Assembly: GCA_019752245.1 (NCBI GenBank)
Contig: JAIEMH010000389.1
Location: forward strand, 1-7,480
Source of the DNA: Flavobacteriaceae bacterium
GTDB taxonomy: Bacteria > Bacteroidota > Bacteroidia > Flavobacteriales > Flavobacteriaceae
DNA: 7,480 nt
Direction of reading: 5' to 3'
Part shown: positions 1 through 5,269 of the stretch, one piece after another
Layout: each line of letters starts with the position of its first letter
How positions within the stretch are numbered: position 1 is the first letter of the stretch
The notes under the pieces: generated by a model
Database searches by the model: none
The model's input: the letters and a program-made list of their open reading frames with translations, nothing else
Told to the model about the DNA's origin: nothing
Made by a program: the position numbers and the translations under genes

Positions 1-60
1 GATGCAGATTCCGGATCCGGGTCCAGCAGCTTTAAAATAACAAAAAAATTTAAAAAATAG
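1..60 (+). other. Possible 3' tail of an upstream plus-strand gene
   Basis: The first ~30 bases are noticeably more GC-rich than the rest of the window, as expected for coding DNA next to an AT-rich spacer. Two frames are open to the left edge. One ends at TAA 38-40 with residues IPDPGPAALK before the stop, using ordinary AT-leaning codons. The other ends at TAG 58-60 and reads a Gly/Ser-rich stretch followed by a lysine-rich tail. I cannot tell which, if either, is real, and no function can be given. If real, the gene is convergent with acpP. Confidence 0.22.
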
Positions 61-130
61 TTAATATTTTATGTAATATTTCTTTATCCTATTTTGAGCT
101 TAAAGAGACAAGGGTATTTCAATATAGTGT

Positions 131-145
131 GATTGAAATTCAATC
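131..145. repeat. Short perfect inverted repeat (7-bp arms)
   Basis: GATTGAA and TTCAATC flank a single central A. The near-absence of a loop makes a full RNA hairpin impossible (at most 5 bp around a 5-base loop), so it looks more like a two-fold symmetric protein-binding site than a terminator. It lies downstream of acpP, not in an obvious promoter. Chance occurrence in AT-rich DNA is possible. Confidence 0.3.
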
Positions 146-164
146 AAAAATAGTCTAATTTTTA

Positions 165-206
165 AAAAAATAATAAAAACCCGCACACAAATATTGCGAA
201 CGGGTT
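165..206 (-). terminator. Intrinsic terminator of acpP
   Basis: Read on the minus strand just after the acpP stop codon, AACCCG (206-201) pairs with CGGGTT (183-178) around a 17-base loop and is followed by a T-rich run (177-165). The plus strand beyond the hairpin is also T-rich, so it may act in both directions. Its place 11 bases after the acpP stop suggests acpP is transcribed alone. Confidence 0.65.
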
Positions 207-216
207 ATTTATTTTA

Positions 217-453
217 TTATTTTTTTGCTTCTTCGATGTAAGAAATAGCTTGACCTACAGTAGCAATGTTTTCTGCTTGGTCGTCTGGAATTTGAATATC
301 AAATTCTTTTTCGAACTCCATAATAAGCTCAACAGTGTCTAATGAATCTGCTCCTAAATCGTTTGTGAAGCTTGCTTCTGTTACAACTTCATTCTCGTCA
401 ACGCCTAATTTGTCTACGATAATCGCTTTAACTCTTGATGCAATGTCTGACAT
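217..453 (-). CDS. acpP: Acyl carrier protein
   Basis: Small acidic carrier that holds growing fatty acyl chains as thioesters on a 4'-phosphopantetheine arm during type II fatty-acid synthesis in the cytoplasm. The 78-residue length is typical. The attachment motif DSL is at residues 36-38, with Ser37 the modified serine, in the usual context LGADSLDTVEL. The four-helix pattern and the C-terminal IPDD and YIEEAKK segments also fit. ATG at 453 is the natural start: the conserved first helix begins a few residues later, and a -7 promoter box lies about 30 bases upstream. The gene is divergent from purN, a pairing common in Bacteroidota. In that phylum acpP is usually followed closely by fabF and rnc, but here a hairpin terminator follows and no fabF start is seen within the 216 bases available. 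Identity is certain. Confidence 0.98.
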   Translation of the reverse strand: MSDIASRVKAIIVDKLGVDENEVVTEASFTNDLGADSLDTVELIMEFEKEFDIQIPDDQAENIATVGQAISYIEEAKK

Positions 454-483
454 AATCTTTAATTTTAAAATTTAAATTGTTGG

Positions 484-491
484 CAAAAATA
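484..491 (-). promoter_or_regulatory. acpP promoter (-7 element)
   Basis: The minus strand reads TATTTTTG, an exact match to the Bacteroidota -7 consensus TAnnTTTG. It would start transcription around position 478, giving a leader of roughly 25 bases before the acpP ATG. No clear TTG is present at the -33 position; the sequence there is GGT. The leader is very AT-rich and has no Shine-Dalgarno sequence, normal for the phylum. Confidence 0.6.
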
Positions 492-629
492 AAAAACTTT
501 ATCTTAAAACCACCTTTTAGTTAATAAATGTGACTACGAAATTAAAAAATTTATTTCACAAAGACCTCATTTATATTATTTATTATCATTTATTATTCTT
601 TTTTTTGCGTAATAAAAATTACAGGATAA

Positions 630-1190
630 ATGAAAAAGATAGTAATATTCGCTTCCGGATCGGGTTCTAACGCCGAGAATATCGTATTACATTTCAATAA
701 AAAAAGTGTTGCGAACGTAGTCAGAATCTTCACTAACAATCCTAATGCCAAAGTATTAGAAAGAGCAAGAAAATTTGAAATTCCAACCGAAGTTTTTACA
801 CGCCAAGAATTAAATGAAGGTAATGTGCTAGAATTAGTTAATAAAATTCAACCCGATTTAATTGTTCTTGCTGGCTTTTTATTAAAATTTCCAGATGCCA
901 TCATTAAACAATATCCAAATAAAATAATAAATATTCATCCAGCACTGCTACCAAATTATGGCGGAAAAGGAATGTATGGCATGAATGTACATCAAGCCGT
1001 TTTAAAAAATAAAGAAAAAGAAACGGGTATTAGCATTCATTATGTAAACGAACATTATGACGAAGGCGGAATTATTTTTCAAAAATCGGTTAACATAGAA
1101 GACTGTAAATCAGCCGAAGAAATTGCAGCGAAAAACAGCATTTTAGAACAAACACATTTTCCTGAAGTAATTGAAAAACTTTTAACTTAA
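630..1190 (+). CDS. purN: Phosphoribosylglycinamide formyltransferase (GAR transformylase)
   Basis: Transfers a formyl group from 10-formyltetrahydrofolate to glycinamide ribonucleotide, an early step of purine synthesis in the cytoplasm. The 186 residues form one formyltransferase domain. The N-terminal phosphate-binding loop ASGSGSNAENI is at residues 8-18. The catalytic trio matches Asn/His/Asp of E. coli PurN: Asn101 and His103 in NIHPALLPNY, and Asp144 in HYDEGG. Length agrees with the family. The ATG at 630 is followed directly by the first beta strand (KKIVIFASG), so it is well placed. No exact TAnnTTTG box is seen upstream; the T-run ending in G at 600-607 is only a weak candidate. 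rnhA follows after 40 bases on the same strand with no terminator between, so the two are probably co-transcribed. Confidence 0.97.
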   Translation: MKKIVIFASGSGSNAENIVLHFNKKSVANVVRIFTNNPNAKVLERARKFEIPTEVFTRQELNEGNVLELVNKIQPDLIVLAGFLLKFPDAIIKQYPNKIINIHPALLPNYGGKGMYGMNVHQAVLKNKEKETGISIHYVNEHYDEGGIIFQKSVNIEDCKSAEEIAAKNSILEQTHFPEVIEKLLT

Positions 1191-1230
1191 TCCTTTAATC
1201 GTACCTCGTATTTCTAACATACTACTTAAT

Positions 1231-1710
1231 ATGTCTCACCAAGTTCACATCTATACAGACGGCGCAGCCAAAGGAAATCCCGGAAAAGGAGGTTACGGCG
1301 TTGTTATGGAATTAGTAGGAACACCTCACAAAAAAGAATTTTACGAAGGTTTTCGACATACAACCAATAATAGAATGGAACTCTTAGCAGTAATTGTAGG
1401 TTTAGAAAAACTAAAAAATCCAAACATGAAAGTATTAGTGGTCTCCGATTCCAAATATGTTGTAGATTCTGTAGAGAAAAAATGGGTTTTAGGTTGGGAG
1501 AAAAAAGGTTTCGCAGGAAGAAAAAACTCCGACTTATGGAAGCGTTTCTTAAAAATTTACCGAAAACACCAAGTAGATTTCAAATGGATAAAAGGACACA
1601 ACAATCATCCACAAAACGAACGTTGCGATGAATTAGCCGTTTATGCTTCGGGTTTGCCCAATTTATCGATTGATGCTTTTTATGAAAATGAAGAAGGTAA
1701 GTTGCTTTAG
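1231..1710 (+). CDS. rnhA: Ribonuclease HI
   Basis: Cuts the RNA strand of RNA/DNA hybrids, removing R-loops and primer remnants. The 159 residues cover the single RNase H fold. The metal-binding acidic residues are all visible: Asp10 in YTDGAAKGNPG, Glu50 in NNRMELLAV, Asp73 in SDSKYV and Asp133 in ERCDELA. The catalytic-loop histidine is His123 in KGHNNHPQNE. A basic handle region (residues ~83-105, rich in Lys and Trp) is kept, as in E. coli RNase HI (155 residues). No in-frame ATG lies in the 40-base gap after purN, so ATG 1231 is the start. No hairpin terminator is obvious after its stop; an 11-bp tandem repeat begins 30 bases later. Confidence 0.97.
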   Translation: MSHQVHIYTDGAAKGNPGKGGYGVVMELVGTPHKKEFYEGFRHTTNNRMELLAVIVGLEKLKNPNMKVLVVSDSKYVVDSVEKKWVLGWEKKGFAGRKNSDLWKRFLKIYRKHQVDFKWIKGHNNHPQNERCDELAVYASGLPNLSIDAFYENEEGKLL

Positions 1711-1740
1711 TACAAGTCATGCGGAATAGTTAATGTATAG

Positions 1741-1784
1741 ATAAAGCATAGATAAAGCATGGATAAAGCATAGATAAAGCATGG
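1741..1784 (+). repeat. 11-bp tandem repeat, four copies with 22-bp alternation
   Basis: Four head-to-tail 11-bp units: ATAAAGCATAG, ATAAAGCATGG, then the same two again. The penultimate base alternates A, G, A, G, so the array is also an exact 22-bp unit present twice. A degenerate unit precedes it (1730-1740, ending TAATGTATAG), and another lies downstream at 1805-1815 (ATTAAACATGT, 8 of 11 matching). It sits in the spacer between rnhA and the kinase promoter. Role unknown; it may be a slippage-prone microsatellite or phased binding sites. Confidence 0.9.
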
Positions 1785-1842
1785 TTGTGGTACCCTTTTT
1801 ATGGATTAAACATGTTTTAATAAGGCACACTTAATTTATCCT

Positions 1843-1873
1843 TTGCAACTCTGCTACAGAAAACTTATCTTTG
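1843..1873 (+). promoter_or_regulatory. Promoter of the PfkB-family kinase gene
   Basis: TTG at 1843-1845 is separated by 20 bases from TATCTTTG at 1866-1873. This matches the full Bacteroidota promoter pattern (TTG near -33, TAnnTTTG near -7). Predicted start of transcription is around 1879, giving a leader of about 20 bases. It shows that the kinase gene does not depend on read-through from purN-rnhA. Confidence 0.8.
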
Positions 1874-1897
1874 CACCTTTAATTTCAAAACGTAAAA

Positions 1898-2824
1898 ATG
1901 AACAAACTTTTAATAGTAGGAACGGTCGCTTTTGATGCTATCGAAACTCCTTTTGGAAAAACGGATAAAATACTTGGTGGTGCAGGAACGTATATCGGAC
2001 TTTCAGCTTCCCATTTTAATTTACAGTCAGCAATAGTTTCTGTTGTTGGTGACGATTTTCCTCAGGAATATCTAGATTTATTAACGTCAAGAAACATCGA
2101 TATTTCTGGATTGGAAATCGTAAAAGGTGGTAAAACCTTCTTCTGGAGTGGAAAATATCATAATGATATGAACTCAAGAGATACGTTGGCTACTGAATTG
2201 AACACTTTGGCAGATTTTAACCCAATAGTTCCAGAAAATTTTAAAAACGCAGATGTTGTGATGTTAGGAAACTTGCATCCAATAGTACAAAGTGGTGTTT
2301 TAAATCAGATGACAACCAAACCGAAATTAGTAGTTCTTGATACCATGAACTTCTGGATGGATTGCGCTTTGCCAGAATTATTGGACGTTATCAAACGAGT
2401 TGATGTAATTACAATCAATGATGAAGAAGCACGTCAGCTTTCTGGAGAATATTCTCTAGTAAAAGCAGCTGCAAAAATCCATGAAATGGGGCCAAAATAC
2501 GTGGTAATTAAAAAAGGAGAACATGGCGCATTAATTTTTCATAATCATGAAATTTTCTTTGCACCAGCATTACCTTTGGCCGATGTTTTTGATCCAACTG
2601 GCGCAGGTGACACTTTCGCAGGTGGATTTGCAGGATTTATTACGCAACAAGGCGATATTTCATTTGAAACTATGAAAACTGCAATTATTCAGGGCTCCAA
2701 TTTAGCCTCTTTTTGCGTAGAGAAATTCGGAACCGACAGAATGGTAGAATTAAAAGAAGACGAAGTGAAAAGCCGCTTGAAACAATTTAAAGCGCTGACA
2801 CAATTTGAAATAGAATTATCATAA
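1898..2824 (+). CDS. PfkB/ribokinase-family sugar or nucleoside kinase
   Basis: ATP-dependent kinase of the ribokinase superfamily; it phosphorylates a sugar or nucleoside hydroxyl, with the substrate not deducible from sequence alone. At 308 residues it has the usual family length. The N-terminal substrate-side glycines are GGAGTY (27-32). The NDEE motif (174-177) fits the conserved N-x-x-E magnesium/phosphate motif. VVIKKGEHGA lies at 202-211. The C-terminal signature DPTGAGDTF (232-240) forms the anion hole, with Asp238 the expected catalytic base. ATG 1898 follows an excellent promoter by about 25 bases, and a strong terminator follows the stop, so it appears monocistronic. It lies between purN and a PurF-family gene, which would fit a role in ribose or purine nucleoside salvage feeding PRPP use, but that is inference. 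Family assignment is firm, substrate open. Confidence 0.92.
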   Translation: MNKLLIVGTVAFDAIETPFGKTDKILGGAGTYIGLSASHFNLQSAIVSVVGDDFPQEYLDLLTSRNIDISGLEIVKGGKTFFWSGKYHNDMNSRDTLATELNTLADFNPIVPENFKNADVVMLGNLHPIVQSGVLNQMTTKPKLVVLDTMNFWMDCALPELLDVIKRVDVITINDEEARQLSGEYSLVKAAAKIHEMGPKYVVIKKGEHGALIFHNHEIFFAPALPLADVFDPTGAGDTFAGGFAGFITQQGDISFETMKTAIIQGSNLASFCVEKFGTDRMVELKEDEVKSRLKQFKALTQFEIELS

Positions 2825-2830
2825 AGAAAT

Positions 2831-2860
2831 ATGCCTCGAACTTTCGGGGCATTTTTATTT
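2831..2860 (+). terminator. Intrinsic terminator after the kinase gene
   Basis: ATGCCTCGA (2831-2839) pairs with TCGGGGCAT (2844-2852) around the loop ACTT, with one G-T wobble. A T-rich run follows to 2860. It starts six bases after the kinase stop codon and separates the kinase from the PurF-like gene. Confidence 0.88.
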
Positions 2861-2888
2861 TCAATTAACACGATTTTCACTATTTAAC

Positions 2889-2910
2889 ACAAAGGATTTT
2901 TTACCTTTGT
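2889..2910 (+). promoter_or_regulatory. Promoter of the PurF-like gene with overlapping inverted repeat
   Basis: TACCTTTG at 2902-2909 matches the -7 consensus TAnnTTTG exactly. The -33 region has no TTG, so the promoter may be weaker or activator-dependent. The -7 box lies inside a perfect inverted repeat: ACAAAGG (2889-2895), 8-base spacer, CCTTTGT (2904-2910). A repressor bound there would cover the -7 element, so it is a candidate operator. The predicted leader of about 40 bases is rich in A and C and has no Shine-Dalgarno sequence. Confidence 0.6.
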
Positions 2911-2954
2911 ACGATGATTTTTCATTACAATAACTACAACAACACACAACTACA

Positions 2955-4853
2955 ATGAGCGACGCATTAAAACACGAATGTGGAATTGCACTTTTAAGAT
3001 TAAAAAAACCGTTAGAATTCTACAAAGAAAAATACGGTTCTGCTTTCTACGGAATACAAAAAATGTATTTACTTATGGAAAAGCAGCACAACAGAGGACA
3101 AGATGGAGCTGGATTTGCATCAATTAAATTAGATGTTGAACAAGGTGAACGTTACATAAGCCGAGTTAGATCTAACGATGCACAAGCAATTCAAGATGTT
3201 TTCAAGCAAATAAATGAACGCATTAACGAAGAGATGACTTCGCATCCAGAATATGCAAATGACGTTGCGGCGCAAAAAGCTAATATTCCTTACATAGGAG
3301 AATTATTTTTGGGGCATGTTCGCTACGGAACTTTTGGAAAAAATAGCATAGAAAGTGTTCATCCATTTTTGCGTCAAAACAATTGGATGCACCGAAATCT
3401 TATTGTTGCAGGAAACTTTAACATGACCAACGTTAAAGAACTTTTTAATAGTTTGATAGAACTTGGGCAACATCCTAAAGAAATGGCAGATACCGTTACT
3501 GTAATGGAAAAAATCGGACATTTTCTAGACGATGAAGTAACTGATTTATACCAAGAATGTAAAAATAACGGATTGTCTAAAAGAGAAGCTTCGCCAGTTA
3601 TTGCCGAAAAATTAGACATTCAAAAAATATTAAAACGCGCTTCCAAAGGTTGGGATGGAGGATACGCAATGGCCGGACTTTTTGGTCATGGTGATGCATT
3701 TGTTTTTCGAGATCCAGCCGGAATTCGTCCTGCGTATTTCTACGAAGACGACGAAATTGTGGTTGTAGCTTCAGAACGACCAGTTATTCAAACGGTTTTC
3801 AATGTCCCATTTGATAAAGTGCAAGAACTTAAACCAGGAAATGCATTAATAATCAAGAAAAACGGAAAAGTAACCGAAGAAGAAATTATTGTCCCAACAG
3901 TAAAAAAAGCATGTTCGTTCGAAAGAATTTATTTCTCTCGTGGAAGCGATGCCGAAATTTATCAAGAACGTAAAAATTTAGGTAAATTAATTCTTCCAGC
4001 AGTTCTTGAAGCTATTGAAGATGATACCGATAATACAGTTTTTTCTTATATTCCAAATACAGCCGAAACTTCATTTTACGGAATGGTAGAAGCTGCTCAA
4101 GATTTTTTAAATCAAAGAAAAAATCAATTTATTTTAACAAACAGGAAAACGCTTACTAAAGAAAAATTAGAAGAAATTCTGTCTGTGAAAATTAGAACAG
4201 AGAAAATTGCTATTAAAGATGCCAAGCTAAGAACGTTTATCACAGATGATAAAAACCGTGACGAATTAGTAGCGCACGTTTACGACGTTACTTATGGCGT
4301 TATAAAACCAACCGATAATTTAGTGATTATTGATGATAGTATCGTTCGTGGTACAACTCTAAAAATGAGTATCATCAAAATGATGGACCGATTAAATCCA
4401 AAACGCATTGTTGTAGTGTCATCGGCACCACAAATTCGTTATCCAGATTGCTACGGAATTGATATGGCAAAGCTGGAAGGTTTAGTAGCTTTTCAAGCAG
4501 CAATCGAACTTTTAAAAGAGCGAAATTTATATCATATTGTTGATGATGTTTACAAAAAATGCAAGACACAAGAGAACTTAAAAGACATTGATGTAGTGAA
4601 TTATGTAACCGAAATATATTCGTCATTTAGCGATATGGAAATATCAAATAAAATAGCACAATTACTTACAACTGCAAGTGTAAAAGCCGAAGTAAAAATC
4701 ATATTTCAATCAGTTGATAATCTTCACGTAGCTTGTCCTAAAAATTTAGGTGATTGGTACTTCACTGGAGACTATCCAACACCAGGCGGAAACCGAGTGG
4801 TGAACCGTGCTTTTATGAATTTTTATGAAGGAAAAGACGCTAGAGCTTACTAA
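2955..4853 (+). CDS. PurF-family amidophosphoribosyltransferase (long, divergent form)
   Basis: Class II glutamine amidotransferase joined to a phosphoribosyltransferase. The classical reaction makes 5-phosphoribosylamine from PRPP and glutamine, the first step of purine synthesis. The nucleophile is Cys9 in HECGIA, so an eight-residue propeptide must be removed, as in B. subtilis PurF. Other glutaminase landmarks are HNRGQDGAG (45-53), GHVRYGT (120-126, Arg123) and Asp179. The PRPP-binding signature VIIDDSIVRGTT is at 457-468, preceded by FERIYFSRGSD (322-332) and followed by APQIRYPDCYGIDM (491-504). At 632 residues it is well over 100 longer than typical PurF, with extra sequence around residues 56-115 and 372-445 and a longer C-terminus. 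The usual Asn-Gly oxyanion loop reads Asn154-Phe155. It could be a second PurF paralogue with a changed role; whether a standard purF exists elsewhere cannot be seen. It has its own promoter. Confidence 0.9.
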   Translation: MSDALKHECGIALLRLKKPLEFYKEKYGSAFYGIQKMYLLMEKQHNRGQDGAGFASIKLDVEQGERYISRVRSNDAQAIQDVFKQINERINEEMTSHPEYANDVAAQKANIPYIGELFLGHVRYGTFGKNSIESVHPFLRQNNWMHRNLIVAGNFNMTNVKELFNSLIELGQHPKEMADTVTVMEKIGHFLDDEVTDLYQECKNNGLSKREASPVIAEKLDIQKILKRASKGWDGGYAMAGLFGHGDAFVFRDPAGIRPAYFYEDDEIVVVASERPVIQTVFNVPFDKVQELKPGNALIIKKNGKVTEEEIIVPTVKKACSFERIYFSRGSDAEIYQERKNLGKLILPAVLEAIEDDTDNTVFSYIPNTAETSFYGMVEAAQDFLNQRKNQFILTNRKTLTKEKLEEILSVKIRTEKIAIKDAKLRTFITDDKNRDELVAHVYDVTYGVIKPTDNLVIIDDSIVRGTTLKMSIIKMMDRLNPKRIVVVSSAPQIRYPDCYGIDMAKLEGLVAFQAAIELLKERNLYHIVDDVYKKCKTQENLKDIDVVNYVTEIYSSFSDMEISNKIAQLLTTASVKAEVKIIFQSVDNLHVACPKNLGDWYFTGDYPTPGGNRVVNRAFMNFYEGKDARAY

Positions 4854-4872
4854 AGTGTATAAAACATGTAGT

Positions 4873-4917
4873 TTGTCGATTATTATTGTAATTCATCAAT
4901 AATATTTTGATAGACAA
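4873..4917 (+). terminator. Weak AT-rich hairpin after the PurF-like gene
   Basis: TATTATTG (4881-4888) pairs perfectly with CAATAATA (4897-4904) around an 8-base loop and is followed by TTTT. An outer pair TTGTC (4873-4877) and GACAA (4913-4917) can extend the fold. The inner stem is nearly all A-T pairs, so termination would be inefficient. The hairpin overlaps the -33 element of the first small RNA promoter, so it may only be incidental symmetry. Confidence 0.35.
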
Positions 4918-4937
4918 TACACAGCCATATATCTTTG
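4907..4937 (+). promoter_or_regulatory. Promoter of small RNA copy A
   Basis: TTG at 4907-4909, a 20-base spacer and TATCTTTG at 4930-4937. The -7 box and spacing are identical to those of the kinase promoter. The expected transcription start is near 4943, just ahead of the repeated core at 4951, and no protein-coding gene follows. This is a main reason for calling an independent RNA gene here. Confidence 0.75.
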
Positions 4938-4942
4938 GAGAA

Positions 4943-5013
4943 CCATAGCATTAGTAGGTTAAGTTTATGGTAGATTTGGGGCAAAAAGGGTGAAAGAAAT
5001 TTCACCTTTTTTA
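4943..5013 (+). ncRNA. Candidate small RNA, tandem copy A
   Basis: Predicted transcript of about 70 bases with promoter, repeated core and terminator all in register, in the 416-bp gap (4854-5269) between the convergent PurF-like and sod genes. The core (4951-4989) begins TTAGTAGGTTAAGT and ends TAGATTTGGGGCAAAAAGG, matching copy B at 37 of 39 positions. CCATA at 4943-4947 can pair with TATGG at 4966-4970, which would put GTAGGTTAAG in a loop and leave the conserved GATTTGGGGC single-stranded before the terminator hairpin. An exposed conserved segment suggests base pairing to targets or protein binding. The best named candidate is the flavobacterial Flavo-1 RNA family, but I cannot recall its consensus well enough to assert identity. 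A chance 8-codon frame (ATG at 4968) runs into the terminator and is not called. Confidence 0.72.
4983..5012 (+). terminator. Terminator of small RNA copy A
   Basis: GGTGAAA (4989-4995) pairs with TTTCACC (5000-5006), capped by a GAAA tetraloop, with six Ts following at 5007-5012. The A-run before the stem can extend the helix with the T-run, making it bidirectional in principle. The stem differs entirely from that of copy B while the tetraloop is the same. Confidence 0.85.
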
Positions 5014-5114
5014 TTTTCTATAAGTTCCACTTTCTAAAAGGTAAATTCTACTATCATTTGCCTATCATTCCAATATATTTATCTTTTTTTAAGCATTTTT
5101 AAGCATCTTCCAGC

Positions 5115-5122
5115 TATGTTTG
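5115..5122 (+). promoter_or_regulatory. Promoter of small RNA copy B (-7 element)
   Basis: TATGTTTG matches TAnnTTTG exactly and lies 14 bases before the repeated core, against 13 bases in copy A. No TTG is found near -33; the region is a T-rich tract with AAGCAT twice. Expected start near 5128. Confidence 0.65.
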
Positions 5123-5127
5123 CTCCA

Positions 5128-5200
5128 TCATAGAACTTAGTAGGTTAAGTATATGTTAGATTTGGGGCAAAAAGGCGTTCGTGAAAACGAACGTCTTTTT
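5128..5200 (+). ncRNA. Candidate small RNA, tandem copy B
   Basis: Second unit of the pair, about 73 bases long, with its own -7 box, the same 39-bp core (5137-5175) and its own terminator. CATA at 5129-5132 can pair with TATG at 5152-5155, similar in place to copy A but only four base pairs. The conserved AGATTTGGGGCAAAAAGG again leads directly into the terminator. An ATG at 5153 opens a frame that starts like copy A's (DLGQKG shared) but then runs on through the terminator, which argues against a conserved peptide. The RNA points toward the 3' end of sod but ends before it. Between the two units (5014-5114) I see only AT-rich spacer with a duplicated CTATCATT. Confidence 0.72.
5171..5200 (+). 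terminator. Terminator of small RNA copy B
   Basis: GGCGTTCGT (5174-5182) pairs with ACGAACGTC (5187-5195) with one G-T wobble, capped by GAAA, and five Ts follow. It is longer than the copy A stem and unrelated in sequence, yet keeps the same tetraloop and the same junction with the core. Confidence 0.88.
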
Positions 5201-5218
5201 AAAAAATTCACATACAAA

Positions 5219-5250
5219 AAAACCCGATAGACAATTACCTATCGGGTTTT
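5219..5250 (-). terminator. Terminator of sod (bidirectional)
   Basis: AAAACCCGATAG (5219-5230) and CTATCGGGTTTT (5239-5250) form a perfect 12-bp stem around an 8-base loop. On the minus strand a run of seven Ts follows the GGG, twenty bases after the sod stop codon. The plus-strand T-run also allows termination of anything reading out of the small RNA region. Confidence 0.88.
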
Positions 5251-5269
5251 ACTTGATATTTAATATAGA

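Larger units (their letters stand above)
4951..5175 (+). repeat. 39-bp direct repeat forming the small RNA cores
   Basis: Copies at 4951-4989 and 5137-5175 are 186 bp apart and differ only at repeat positions 15 (T/A) and 20 (G/T). Identity stops abruptly at the terminator stem on the 3' side and fades within about ten bases on the 5' side, apart from a shared CATAG and the promoter -7 boxes. The intervening DNA is not similar to that upstream of copy A, so this is selective conservation rather than a fresh duplication. Confidence 0.93.

Noticed and set aside
572..607. purN promoter in the AT-rich tract
   Set aside because: Only a TTnnTTTG-like match (600-607) within low-complexity T-runs was found, with no TA at the proper place, so it is not called as a feature.
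1741..1784. CRISPR array
   Set aside because: Units are 11 bp, contiguous and without spacers, and there are no cas genes.
1808..1817. AAACATGTTT palindrome upstream of the kinase promoter
   Set aside because: A ten-base palindrome in AT-rich DNA is weak evidence for an operator, and it is partly explained as a decayed copy of the 11-bp repeat.
3303..3619. Minus-strand open frames inside the PurF-like gene, and similar ones inside the kinase, GNAT, sod and helicase genes
   Set aside because: They lie opposite or out of frame with strongly supported conserved genes, have low-complexity or compositionally odd translations, and lack promoters or recognisable domains.
4951..5175. Insertion sequence or miniature transposon ends
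   Set aside because: The repeat copies are direct, not inverted, there is no transposase or target-site duplication, and each copy has its own promoter and terminator.
4968..5246. Short reading frames starting with ATG in both small RNA cores, sharing DLGQKG
   Set aside because: Shared residues follow from the shared nucleotide core. One frame stops after 8 codons at the terminator stem, while the other runs through its terminator and the sod terminator. No ribosome-binding context is seen, and the pattern of change favours RNA structure over codons.
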